From Alphaproteobacteria bacterium (GTDB taxonomy: Bacteria; Pseudomonadota; Alphaproteobacteria; Caulobacterales; Maricaulaceae), in NCBI GenBank assembly GCA_016124205.1, contig WGOD01000002.1, positions 248,001-312,000 on the forward strand: a stretch of DNA of 64,000 nucleotides. Reading direction: 5' to 3'. This document shows positions 28,128 to 36,099 of this stretch, one piece after another. Every line of letters begins with the position of its first letter. Position 1 is the stretch's first letter. Made by a program: the position numbers and the translations under genes. The notes beneath the pieces are model-generated. The model was given only the letters and a program-made list of their open reading frames with translations. It was not told the DNA's origin and made no database searches.

Positions 28128-28862
28128 ATGCAGCCGGACAGTGGCAAGACGGTCACTCAGGAAAAAGTTTCCGAGGATTTCGACCGGTATGTCGAGAGCT
28201 ATACCCAGCAAATCGACGACGCGGTGTCCTTCTCCGGTCTGAAGGCGGACTTCTTCGTCAAGGCGAAGTGCGAATACCTGCTTCGTCTGACCGAACGCTA
28301 TCTGGGTGCGAATGCCGATCTCGACGTGCTCGATCTCGGCTGCGGCGTCGCCAGCTACCACCACCACCTGGTGACGAAGTACAAGAGTCTCACCGGCATC
28401 GACGTCTCGCGCAAGAGCATCGAATACGCGGAACAGCATAACGAGGACGTCCGCTATGACGTCTATCCCGGCGGCACCCTGCCCTATGACGACAACCAGT
28501 TCGACGTCGCCTTTGCCGTCTGCGTGATGCACCACGTGCCGACCGGCGACTGGCCGGTTTTCGTCGAGCAGATGAAGCGAGTCCTGAAGCCCGGCGGCCT
28601 CGGCGTCGTGTTCGAGCACAATCCGGTCAACCCGCTGACCTGGCGCATCGTTTCGAACTGTCCGATTGACGCCGACGCGGTTCTCCTGAAGCAAAAGGAA
28701 ATTCGTGCCCTGTTCGAGGACGCCGGTTTCGACGCGATCCGTACGCGTTCGATCCTGTCCATTCCGCCGATTGCCGGACCGCTCTATCCTGTCGATGAGA
28801 CCCTCGGCCTCATCGGGCTTGGTGCGCAATACTACATGACGGCGCGCAAACCGCTCGGCTGA
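28128..28862 (+). CDS. Class I SAM-dependent methyltransferase
   Basis: A 244-residue cytosolic methyltransferase with motif I VLDLGCGVASYH near residue 66, GIDVSRKSIEYAEQH (motif II, adenosine ribose binding), FDVAFAVCVMHHV and LKPGGLGVVFEHNP. It belongs to the Methyltransf_11/25 type. Location in the CDP-sugar locus makes a sugar hydroxyl (O-methylation) or a lipid-linked glycan a reasonable substrate, but nothing in the sequence proves it. It is divergent from the gtrA-like gene and starts a plus-strand run that includes the cytidylyltransferase. AGAAGGGA precedes the ATG. Confidence 0.85.
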   Translation: MQPDSGKTVTQEKVSEDFDRYVESYTQQIDDAVSFSGLKADFFVKAKCEYLLRLTERYLGANADLDVLDLGCGVASYHHHLVTKYKSLTGIDVSRKSIEYAEQHNEDVRYDVYPGGTLPYDDNQFDVAFAVCVMHHVPTGDWPVFVEQMKRVLKPGGLGVVFEHNPVNPLTWRIVSNCPIDADAVLLKQKEIRALFEDAGFDAIRTRSILSIPPIAGPLYPVDETLGLIGLGAQYYMTARKPLG

Positions 28863-29007
28863 GTTCCGGCACACGATTGTCACATAACGAATACGGTGCG
28901 TTTTCGAACCTGATAGGGCTTTACAAGCGCGCTCGGCCCCGTTCATAACCCGCTCGCCGCACGGGGGCGCACGTGCTGGATGCGGCGAGGAACAACAGGG
29001 GGTTCCC

Positions 29008-29769
29008 ATCAAAACGGTCTTGCTCGCAGGCGGACTCGGGACGCGACTGTCCGAGGAAACGCATCTGAAACCCAAGCCGATGGTCGAAGTCGGCGGGGAA
29101 CCGATCCTGTCCCATATCATGCGGATCTATGCCGCATCCGGGTTCAATGATTTCGTTGTTTGCTGCGGCTACAAGGGCGAGATCATCAAGGAATACTACG
29201 CCAGCTACTTTCTGCGGAATTCCGATGTCCAGGTTGACCTGAACACCGGCGAGGTCACCTACCTCAACACCTGCGCGGAAGACTGGAAGGTGACGATGAT
29301 CGACACCGGCCAGGACACGCTGACGGGTGGCCGGTTGAAGCGCGTGGCGCCCTATCTTGGAAACGAAACCTTCTCCCTCACCTACGGCGACGGTGTGAGC
29401 GACGTGAAGGTTCGCGACATCTACGACTTCCACAAGAAGCACGGAAAGCTCGCGACCGTCATGGCCGTTCCGTCTCCGGGCCGCTTCGGCATCCTGGAAA
29501 TGGACGGGCCGGAAGTGAACGCCTTCCGCGAAAAGCCCACCAACGAGATGGGCTTCATCAATGGTGGCTTCTTCATTCTGGAGCCGGGCGTGATCGACTA
29601 TATCGAGGGTGACTCCACGACCTGGGAGCGCGACCCGCTGGAACGGCTTGCCGCTGACGGTCAGCTCAACGCCTTCATTCACAAGGGCTTCTGGAAGCCC
29701 ATGGATACGCTTCGGGACAAGATGGATCTCGAAGCCATGGTCAAAAACGGTACCGCGCCCTGGCTCTAG
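29008..29769 (+). CDS. rfbF: Glucose-1-phosphate cytidylyltransferase, apparent AUC start
   Basis: A nucleotidyltransferase of about 253 residues that makes CDP-glucose from CTP and glucose-1-phosphate. It has the RfbF motif LAGGLGTRLSEET near the N terminus, KPKPMVEVGGEPIL, the metal site in TYGDGVSDV and the late FWKPMDTLRDK. Family proteins begin M-K-x-V/A-hydrophobic-L-A-G-G. Here the matching codons are ATC AAA ACG GTC TTG CTC, so the expected start is ATC at 29008, with AGGGGG ideally spaced upstream. No in-frame ATG/GTG/TTG lies nearby upstream, and the internal TTG at 29020 would cut the first beta strand. Either AUC is used or an ATG was misread or mutated. Confidence 0.93.
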   Translation: MKTVLLAGGLGTRLSEETHLKPKPMVEVGGEPILSHIMRIYAASGFNDFVVCCGYKGEIIKEYYASYFLRNSDVQVDLNTGEVTYLNTCAEDWKVTMIDTGQDTLTGGRLKRVAPYLGNETFSLTYGDGVSDVKVRDIYDFHKKHGKLATVMAVPSPGRFGILEMDGPEVNAFREKPTNEMGFINGGFFILEPGVIDYIEGDSTTWERDPLERLAADGQLNAFIHKGFWKPMDTLRDKMDLEAMVKNGTAPWL

Positions 29770-29798
29770 ACCGCCCGCGCGTAGCAAGGAAATTCACG

Positions 29799-31028
29799 AT
29801 GTCTGACGGTCTGATCCATATCGACTCCTGCGAAGTCTGCGGCTCGAAAACGCTCGAACCGGCCCTCGATCTCGGCAAGCACCCGATGTGCGACGATCTC
29901 GTCGAAGTCGGCAATGATCGGGTGTGCAAGGAATACCCGATCGAGATTCTCTACTGCCCGACCTGTGCCACGGCGCACCAGAAGTATCAGGTGCCGAAGG
30001 CCGAGCTCTTCCCGTCGAACTATCACTACCGCTCGCGTCACACGAAGGACGTGCTCGACGGCATGCAGAAGCTCGTCAAGGAATGCGAGGAGCAGATCGG
30101 CTCGCTGAAGGGCAAGAAGGTTGTCGACATCGGCTGCAATGACGGCAGCCTGCTCGGCTACTTCCGTGACGCCGGCGCTGAAACCTACGGCATCGAGCCG
30201 ACCGGTGCCGCCAAGGAAGCCAACGCCAACGGCCACACTGTCTGGGAAGAATTCCTCACCGAGGAAATCGCCGAGCGCTTCGTCTCGAAGTTCGGAAAGG
30301 CCGACGTCATTACCTTTACGAACGTTTTCGCCCACATCGAGGATCTGCCCGCCGTCCTGCGCGCGCTGCAGACCATGATGCACGAAGACACCGCCCTCGT
30401 GGTCGAGAACCATTATCTCGGCGCGGTTCTGGACCGCCGCCAGTTCGACACCTTCTATCACGAGCACCCGCGGACCTATTCCTACCAGTCCTTCGCCTAC
30501 ATCGCCGACACGCTGGGCCGCCGCATCATCCGCGCCGAATTCCCCAAGCGCTATGGTGGCAATATCCGTGTCATCATGCAGGGCAAGCAGACCGACGCGG
30601 GTCACGACCAGTTCGCCGAGCGCAAGGCCATCGAGGACGATTTCGGCCCGCGCCTGAAGAAGATGCAGGGCGAGATCGAGACCTGGAAGACGCGCAAGGC
30701 CGCCGAGATCGATGCCGCGTTCAAGAAGTATGGCAAGCTGCCCGCCAAGGCCTTCCCGGGCCGGTCGGCCATTCCGGTGAAGCTGCTCGGCCTCGACGCC
30801 GACACGATCGAACGCGTCTATGAAAAGCCCACCTCGGCGAAGGTGGGTCACTACGTTCCCGGCACGCGGATCGTGATCGCCTCGGACGACGACTTCGACC
30901 CGGCGAACCATGACGGCCCGATCCTCAATCTCGCCTGGCATATCGGTGCCGAGATCGAGGGCTATATGCGCGGTCGTGGCTTCAAGGGCGAGTTCATCAA
31001 CATCATCTCGCCGTCCGATTTCGAATAG
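29799..31028 (+). CDS. Zinc-ribbon sugar C-methyltransferase family protein
   Basis: A 409-residue protein with the architecture of TylC3/NovU-type sugar C-methyltransferases. The N-terminal zinc site has C11/C14 (CEVCGS) and C53/C56 (CPTC), the SAM domain has VVDIGCNDGSLLG at 108-120, and there is a conserved YHEH motif (FDTFYHEHPRTYSYQS), whose residues take part in catalysis in that family. A C-terminal Rossmann-like domain follows (PVKLLGLDADTIERVYEKP). Such enzymes methylate a carbon next to the keto group of NDP-4-ketosugars, so CDP-4-keto-6-deoxyglucose made by the neighbouring enzymes is the obvious candidate substrate. That assignment is inference. Confidence 0.9.
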   Translation: MSDGLIHIDSCEVCGSKTLEPALDLGKHPMCDDLVEVGNDRVCKEYPIEILYCPTCATAHQKYQVPKAELFPSNYHYRSRHTKDVLDGMQKLVKECEEQIGSLKGKKVVDIGCNDGSLLGYFRDAGAETYGIEPTGAAKEANANGHTVWEEFLTEEIAERFVSKFGKADVITFTNVFAHIEDLPAVLRALQTMMHEDTALVVENHYLGAVLDRRQFDTFYHEHPRTYSYQSFAYIADTLGRRIIRAEFPKRYGGNIRVIMQGKQTDAGHDQFAERKAIEDDFGPRLKKMQGEIETWKTRKAAEIDAAFKKYGKLPAKAFPGRSAIPVKLLGLDADTIERVYEKPTSAKVGHYVPGTRIVIASDDDFDPANHDGPILNLAWHIGAEIEGYMRGRGFKGEFINIISPSDFE

Positions 31029-31064
31029 GCCTCAAACGGCGCCGATGGCGCGACGGAGTTTCGC

Positions 31065-32054
31065 GTGAACAAGCTGATCTCGATCATCATCCCCGTCTAT
31101 AACGAGGAAGATAATATCGAGCGGACTTTCGCCGAGCTCCAGCGCGTCACCGGTGCCATCGAAGGCTACGATTTCGAATTCATCTTCACGGACAACCATT
31201 CGACCGACGGCACGTTCGCAAAGCTGGTAGTGCTGGCGCGCGATCATGAGAATGTCCGCGTCGCCCGTTTCGCGCGGAATTTCGGCTTCCACAAATCAGT
31301 CCTGACCGGTTATCGCCTGGCAAGGGGCGATGCGGCGATTCAGGTCGACGCAGACCTTCAGGATCCCCCCTCCCTCTTCGTCGATTTCATCAAGAAGTGG
31401 GAAGAGGGGCATGACGTGGTCGTCGGCATCCGCCGCAAGCGGATCGAGCACGGCCTGCTCGTTCAGGGCCGGAAGATGTATTACCGCCTCCTGGCGAAAC
31501 TCGACGGGCCTCACCTGATCGCCGACGCGGGCGACTTCCGCCTGATCGACAAGTCGGTGATCGAGGCGCTGCGCCGCATCAATGATGCCCATCCCTATCT
31601 GCGCGGCCTGATCTCTTCGCTGGCGCGGAACCAGACCGGCATCGTCTACGACCGGAATGAACGCCTTCACGGCCAGAGCAAATTTCCGATCGGCAACCTG
31701 ATCCGGATGGGCACCGAAGGCATCATCGCGCATTCGCGTCTGCCGCTGAATTTTGCCTTCTATATCGGGATGCTGACGCCGCTCCTGGCCTTGGTGTGCA
31801 TTCTCTTTTTCACGATCAGCCGCCTCGTGTGGAGCACCGAATGGCCGCCGGGCCTCGCGATCACGCTTGTGCTGATCCTGGGCTCGATTGGTCTCAACGG
31901 CCTCTTCATGGGCATTCTCGGCGCGTATATCGGTCGCATCTACGACCAGGTTCGGCATCGGCCCACTACGGTCGTTTCCGACATGCTGAATTTCGATGAT
32001 GTGCCCGAAGGCGTCGACGACAACTCCATTCTTCCACCTGATCCGCGGCGCTAG
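31065..32054 (+). CDS. GtrB/DPM1-like glycosyltransferase family 2 with two C-terminal membrane helices
   Basis: A 329-residue GT2 enzyme. The N-terminal GT-A fold has IIIPVYNEEDNI, the nucleotide-binding TDNHSTDGT and the catalytic metal motif in QVDADLQDPP. HGQSKFPIGNL, typical of polyprenyl-phosphate glycosyltransferases, precedes two transmembrane helices at about 230-255 and 263-290. Family members transfer a sugar from a nucleotide donor to undecaprenyl phosphate on the cytoplasmic face. The start is GTG 31065 with CGGAG upstream. It closes the locus and pairs functionally with the GtrA-like flippase at 27589. Confidence 0.92.
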   Translation: MNKLISIIIPVYNEEDNIERTFAELQRVTGAIEGYDFEFIFTDNHSTDGTFAKLVVLARDHENVRVARFARNFGFHKSVLTGYRLARGDAAIQVDADLQDPPSLFVDFIKKWEEGHDVVVGIRRKRIEHGLLVQGRKMYYRLLAKLDGPHLIADAGDFRLIDKSVIEALRRINDAHPYLRGLISSLARNQTGIVYDRNERLHGQSKFPIGNLIRMGTEGIIAHSRLPLNFAFYIGMLTPLLALVCILFFTISRLVWSTEWPPGLAITLVLILGSIGLNGLFMGILGAYIGRIYDQVRHRPTTVVSDMLNFDDVPEGVDDNSILPPDPRR

Positions 32055-32309
32055 AAGCGTCAGCTGGCCGGAACGATCCTTCAGGCTTTTCCCTGAGGGA
32101 ATGACCTGGACGTTTGCCTGGCGATGGCATGACCGCCCCTTCTGCAGCCGGCGAAAGCTGGAATGCCGTTCGCGCGCTCCAGAATCGCTATCCGACGCCC
32201 GACCAGCACGGTGTCCAGAGCGCGAGCTCTCCGGATCCTCGATAGAGCCGATGCAAGGTTTCCCGCGACATCCGGCGGTCAGGATTGGAAATTAAATTAT
32301 TGATTTTGT

Positions 32310-32386
32310 TGGTGGGCCCGGCAGGACTCGAACCTGCAACCAAGCGGTTATGAGCCGCCGGCTCTAACCAATTGAGCTACAGGCCC
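32310..32386 (-). tRNA. tRNA with CAU anticodon, probably tRNA-Ile2 (lysidine type), CCA encoded
   Basis: The minus strand folds as a complete 77-base tRNA. The acceptor GGGCCTG pairs with CGGGCCC (one G-T), the D arm is GCTC...GAGC, the anticodon stem is GGCGG/CCGCT around loop CTCATAA, and the T arm is GCAGG-TTCGAGT-CCTGC. Discriminator A and CCA are encoded. The CAU anticodon fits elongator Met or Ile2. The variable region (CTTGGTT) and GC-rich ends look more like Ile2, whose C34 is converted to lysidine by TilS. It sits alone in an otherwise gene-free stretch (32055-32568); the 255 bases before it hold nothing else I recognise. Confidence 0.95.
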
Positions 32387-32568
32387 CACCTTCAGGAAGT
32401 GCGATGGATACAGGCGACGCCCCGGCTCGCCAAGTGCGGTGTGAAGCGCGGCCGACGCAACCTGACAGCCGGATGAACCGTTTCGCCACGGCAAGGGCTT
32501 TTCGCCGCCCTTCCTGCGTCACCCCGATCAGGTGCAAAGTTATCCGATCAGAAAATCAGGAGTCTTTC

Positions 32569-33309
32569 ATGCTTCGAGCGCTTCTACTTTCCACCGCCCT
32601 TCTCGTCCCCGCTGCCGCCGGTGCGCCGGCCTTCGCGCAGCAGGACCCGCACGCCATGCACCATGGCATGCAGGAAGGCCGTCTGACCCTGAACGCGACG
32701 GGCAGCGTCCGCATGGCCCCGGACATGGCAACCGTCTCCGCCGGCGTGGTGACCGAGGCGGAAACCGCCGCGGAAGCCCTGTCGGCCAACAGCCGTGCGA
32801 TGAACCAGGTGTTCGCCGCGCTGCGCCGGGCCGGTATTGCCGAGGACGACATCCAGACGTCGAGCCTGCAGATCAGCCCGGTCTGGTCCGGCGGATATTC
32901 CTCCAACGGACGCGAGAGCGAACGCCGCATCACCGGCTATCAGGCGACCAACACGGTCACCGCGCGGGTGAGCGAGCTCGACAGCCTGGGGCAGACGGTC
33001 GATGCGCTGGTTTCGTCGGGCGCCAACCAGCTTCAGGGGGTGAATTTCGGCCTTGAGGACCGTGATGCCGCCATGACCGAGGCGCGCCGCCGCGCGGTCC
33101 GCGAGCTTGGTGAGTTGCGGACGCTTTATGCCGATGCACTCGGTGTCGAGATCGGCCGGCTGGTCGAGTTTTCGGAAGGCAGCAACTACTCGCCGCCGCA
33201 GCCGATGATGTTCGCCCGCGCCGAGGCGATGGATTCCTCCACGCCGATCGCAGGCGGCCAGATCGAGGTGTCGGTGACGGTCACCGGTGTCTACGCGATC
33301 GAGGACTGA
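32569..33309 (+). CDS. SIMPL-domain (DUF541) periplasmic protein
   Basis: A 246-residue protein with a signal peptide (MLRALLLSTALLVPAAAGAPAFA) and one SIMPL/DUF541 domain, recognisable by LTLNATGSVRMAPDMATVSA at the start, the NSRAMNQVFAALRRAGIAEDDIQTSSLQI region and the C-terminal GGQIEVSVTVTGVYAI. SIMPL proteins form periplasmic oligomers and are associated with oxidative stress and immune signalling in named examples; the molecular role is unclear. AGGAG precedes the ATG at 32569, and the frame upstream to 32404 lacks signal-peptide logic. It is a single gene after the tRNA. Confidence 0.9.
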   Translation: MLRALLLSTALLVPAAAGAPAFAQQDPHAMHHGMQEGRLTLNATGSVRMAPDMATVSAGVVTEAETAAEALSANSRAMNQVFAALRRAGIAEDDIQTSSLQISPVWSGGYSSNGRESERRITGYQATNTVTARVSELDSLGQTVDALVSSGANQLQGVNFGLEDRDAAMTEARRRAVRELGELRTLYADALGVEIGRLVEFSEGSNYSPPQPMMFARAEAMDSSTPIAGGQIEVSVTVTGVYAIED

Positions 33310-33343
33310 TGGACGGAAGCTGGCCGGGTCCGATCGGGCCCGG

Positions 33344-33787
33344 CTAGCCCTCCGCTTGCGGCGGGTCGAGTGCGCGCGGGGCGCTGGCTGCCGACCGGTC
33401 GGCGCCCAGCTGGGCGAAGATCCAGGTTTCCGCCTCCAGCGGATCATTGAAGCCGCGGACCTTCAGTCCTGCGGCGTTCAGTATCCGGGTCATGACCATG
33501 ATGTGGGCCGCCTGTTCCGGCTGATACACGTAGGCGAAGGCCATGCCCTTCGGCATCCCGGCAGCGAAAACGTCGGCAATCTGGCGGTATTCGTGGGGCT
33601 GATGGCCCAGCGTGCAGTCACAATAGTCGCTGATCAGCGCGTTCAGCCCGCCTTCGGCGAAGCGGTCGCACAGCTTGCGGGCATTTGCAGCGCTGACGTC
33701 GAAACGGTTCGGACCCTTCAACCGGGCGACAAAAACGCCGACAGGCAGGAATACGAAGCGCTCAACTGAAAAAGCCGTGTTCGGCAA
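33344..33787 (-). CDS. STAS/SpoIIAA-like small protein
   Basis: A 147-residue cytosolic protein with alternating hydrophobic strands and helices. The middle (AFAYVYQPEQAAHIMVMTRILNAA) and end (LKVRGFNDPLEAETWIFAQLG) resemble SpoIIAA-like STAS/SEC14-type proteins, where the acidic DPLEAETWI corresponds to the common C-terminal helix. Three cysteines occur in the first half (KLCDRF, DYCDCTLG). Function unknown. It lies upstream of, and runs in the opposite direction to, the SIMPL gene, and is on the same strand as panD about 70 bases away. Confidence 0.65.
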   Translation of the reverse strand: MPNTAFSVERFVFLPVGVFVARLKGPNRFDVSAANARKLCDRFAEGGLNALISDYCDCTLGHQPHEYRQIADVFAAGMPKGMAFAYVYQPEQAAHIMVMTRILNAAGLKVRGFNDPLEAETWIFAQLGADRSAASAPRALDPPQAEG

Positions 33788-33858
33788 AGACCTCTCCCAT
33801 GGGGGCAGGACATAGGCCTATCCGGGCAAGGTCAAGAAATTCCGAATATTTCCGGACT

Positions 33859-34224
33859 TCAGGCCGCGTCGGCAGCCTTCACCGGTTGATTGTGCTCATC
33901 CAGCACCAGCACGTCCGGCACCCAGCGTTCGGCTTCGGCAGCTTCCATCCCGGCATAGGCCACCACGATGATCCGGTCGCCCACCTGCGCCAGGCGTGCG
34001 GCGGCGCCATTGATGCCGAAGGTCCGCGAGCCGCGCGGGGCTTCGATCGCATAGGTCGTGAAGCGTGCGCCGGTGTTGATGTTCAGAACATCGACCTGTT
34101 CATGCGGCAGGATGCCGACGGCATCGAGCAGGTCGCGGTCGATCGAGATCGATCCCTCGTAATGAAGGTCCGCCTGGGTCACCGCGGCGCGGTGAAGCTT
34201 GGCTTTCATCATCGTCAGTCGCAT
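33859..34224 (-). CDS. panD: Aspartate 1-decarboxylase
   Basis: A 121-residue pyruvoyl-dependent enzyme that makes beta-alanine from aspartate for pantothenate and coenzyme A synthesis. The self-cleavage site Gly24-Ser25 is in HYEGSISID, at exactly the canonical numbering when the start is ATG 34224 ([13 protein letters not shown]), which also has GGAG upstream. KLHRA and [24 protein letters not shown] and VVAYA are all family hallmarks. After cleavage, Ser25 becomes the pyruvoyl group. No other pan gene is adjacent. Confidence 0.95.
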   Translation of the reverse strand: MRLTMMKAKLHRAAVTQADLHYEGSISIDRDLLDAVGILPHEQVDVLNINTGARFTTYAIEAPRGSRTFGINGAAARLAQVGDRIIVVAYAGMEAAEAERWVPDVLVLDEHNQPVKAADAA

Positions 34225-34419
34225 TGGCGAGCTCCGGCGCGTCTTTGCTGCGCTGCGATATAATCGATACCGCAACGCAGATATAGGGGCCGGGCCAGTC
34301 CGCTTCCAGAAGGCCGCCCTTCGCGGACCACCCCTGTCGCAGACTTAATTCCCCTGTCAGGAGACTGTGACTCACACCGCGCCAAATTATCGGGCATGAT
34401 GGCGACAGGGAGGGGAGTC

Positions 34420-35118
34420 ATGCGATCGATCATGACCATCGGGGCCGTGCTGGCGTGCGCGTGCAGTGCCTTGGCGCACGCAACGACACCGCCTGCTCCA
34501 CTGTTCTCTCCCTCCACGACGGCCATCGATCCGGGATTTCGCTCCACGCTTCTGTCCGAAGCCGCCATGCGGACAGGCGAGAGCGACATGCTGGAAGTCT
34601 CGCCGCAACAGATGCCGATCGACTGGGACGCGGCGCGCGCCGATCTCGCCGCTCAGGCGGGGGATCCGATGGAGCCGGTTGCGCGGCCGGTGCCTGTGCG
34701 CCCGGTCAATGCCACGCGCGAGCAACTCGACGCCGTCAGCCTGCCCATCCTTCTTCCGGATCGCGATGCGGTCGACTTCGACGGCGCAACGGCGCGCCTG
34801 TTCGGCCGGCAGGGTTTCTACACGGCCTCGATCGAGGGCGACGATGTCGTGATCGAAGTGTTCGGCACGCGCCAGCGCGTGTCCGCACCGTCCGACCCGA
34901 GGATTGCCGACCAACTGGCCGACGCGCGGGACGGGGAAGGCTTCATCATCACGCCGGGCGAAGGCAGCTGGGACGTCGCCTTCAATCGCTATGGCGCGGC
35001 CTATTCGGTGACGGTCGAGTGCGGTGATCCCGGCGCGGCGCGCTGCGCCAACGCGGACTATGCCCGCGAGGTCGCGCGCGGCCTGCTGATCGCGGGGGGC
35101 CAGCCGGGCGGAAACTGA
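34420..35118 (+). CDS. Secreted protein of unknown function
   Basis: A 232-residue protein starting at the ATG at 34420 behind AGGGGAG. A signal peptide (MRSIMTIGAVLACACSALAHA) leads into a mature region rich in Pro, Asp and Val. The C-terminal half has a small domain (VDFDGATARLFGRQGFYTAS, then EGFIITPGEGSWDVAFNRYG) and ends with two cysteines nine residues apart (VECGDPGAARCANADY). No family is recognised. Its stop overlaps the ATG of the M23 peptidase gene (TGATG), so the two are translationally coupled. That suggests a partner or regulator of the peptidase in the periplasm. Confidence 0.75.
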   Translation: MRSIMTIGAVLACACSALAHATTPPAPLFSPSTTAIDPGFRSTLLSEAAMRTGESDMLEVSPQQMPIDWDAARADLAAQAGDPMEPVARPVPVRPVNATREQLDAVSLPILLPDRDAVDFDGATARLFGRQGFYTASIEGDDVVIEVFGTRQRVSAPSDPRIADQLADARDGEGFIITPGEGSWDVAFNRYGAAYSVTVECGDPGAARCANADYAREVARGLLIAGGQPGGN

Positions 35119-36029
35119 TGAGTCGGATTGCCGAACTTTCGACCGCGGCGGTCATTGCCGCGTCCGGGATTGCCGCCATGATCTGGTGGCCGGACCCGAA
35201 CGGGCCCTGGCCGCCCGTTGTCGAGATCGCGGAGACGCCGGAGGTGGCCGCCCCGGCGGTTTCCACGCAGACCGCGATGGCGATTGAAACCACGCCGATC
35301 GAACGCTCTGGACCAGCGCCGGACTATGATCCGGCGCTGGCATCGGACCTGTTTGTCTCACCAGTTGTCCGCGATGCATCCGGTACAGAAGCCGACTTCG
35401 AGGCCCCCGGCGCGTTGGTGGACGGCTCAGGCACCGGCGTTTGGAACACCAGAAATTTCGCGCCTGAGATGCGCTTCCCGGTCGAGACGGCGCAGGCTTT
35501 CGCGAACTCCCAAGCGTGGAGCGCGGGCGGGTTCTACGGCCCGGACGGCGAGCAGTGCGCGCCGGAAAACTACGCCTATCCCTGGCGTGACACCTTCTGC
35601 GAGGACGGCGGCCCGGGCGCGCCGATCTGCCCGGCGGGCGCCGGCCATATGGGACAGGATCTGCGACCGCCGACCTGTCAGGGCGGCAGCCATTGGGCGG
35701 TCGCGGCAGCGGACGGCGTGGTCACGTCGGTCGGCACCTATTCCGTCCGTCTGATGAGCGAGGACGGGCTGCGCTTCACCTATCTCCATCTAGACCCGGC
35801 GTCCGTAACGGTCGAAACCGGCGACGTCGTGAGCCGTGGCGAGCGGCTCGGGCGTATCTCCAACGCCTACGGCGGAACGCCGGCCACACTCCACCTGCAT
35901 TTCGAGATCCGCGCAGCCTTCGTTGCCGGCGATGCCGAGCTGATCGCCGTGCCGGTGCCGCCCTATGCGACGCTGGTCGACGCCTATGCCCGTCTCGCCG
36001 CCGGAGACGATGGCGGCGAAGGCGCCTGA
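35118..36029 (+). CDS. M23-family (LytM-type) peptidase
   Basis: A 303-residue protein with an N-terminal membrane anchor or signal (AVIAASGIAAMIWW), a linker of about 100 residues, and a C-terminal M23 domain. Zinc ligands are visible as His and Asp in AGHMGQDLRPP and the HxH in LHLHFEI. Four cysteines before and inside the domain (GEQCAPEN, TFCEDGG, PICPAG, PTCQGG) are unusual for LytM domains and suggest disulfides. It probably cleaves peptidoglycan cross-links in the periplasm. It is coupled to the upstream secreted protein and precedes the DUF4349 lipoprotein gene by 70 bases. Confidence 0.9.
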   Translation: MSRIAELSTAAVIAASGIAAMIWWPDPNGPWPPVVEIAETPEVAAPAVSTQTAMAIETTPIERSGPAPDYDPALASDLFVSPVVRDASGTEADFEAPGALVDGSGTGVWNTRNFAPEMRFPVETAQAFANSQAWSAGGFYGPDGEQCAPENYAYPWRDTFCEDGGPGAPICPAGAGHMGQDLRPPTCQGGSHWAVAAADGVVTSVGTYSVRLMSEDGLRFTYLHLDPASVTVETGDVVSRGERLGRISNAYGGTPATLHLHFEIRAAFVAGDAELIAVPVPPYATLVDAYARLAAGDDGGEGA

Positions 36030-36099
36030 CCGCCTGCCGCAATCTTGACGGGATTACCCGCCAGCGTCGAAATGCGGGGAACGGGACAGGGAGATAATC

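Noticed and set aside
28044..29120. 358-codon minus-strand frame across the methyltransferase gene
   Set aside because: It overlaps a clear methyltransferase and the start of the cytidylyltransferase, with no recognisable domain.
31996..32295. 99-codon frame between the glycosyltransferase and the tRNA
   Set aside because: No ribosome-binding site, low-complexity Arg/Ser/Pro content and partial overlap with the glycosyltransferase end; the gap looks non-coding.
32310..32386. Assignment of the CAU tRNA as initiator Met
   Set aside because: It has normal first-pair and D-arm features of an elongator, and its anticodon stem lacks the three G-C pairs expected next to the loop in an initiator; Ile2 fits better, with elongator Met not excluded.
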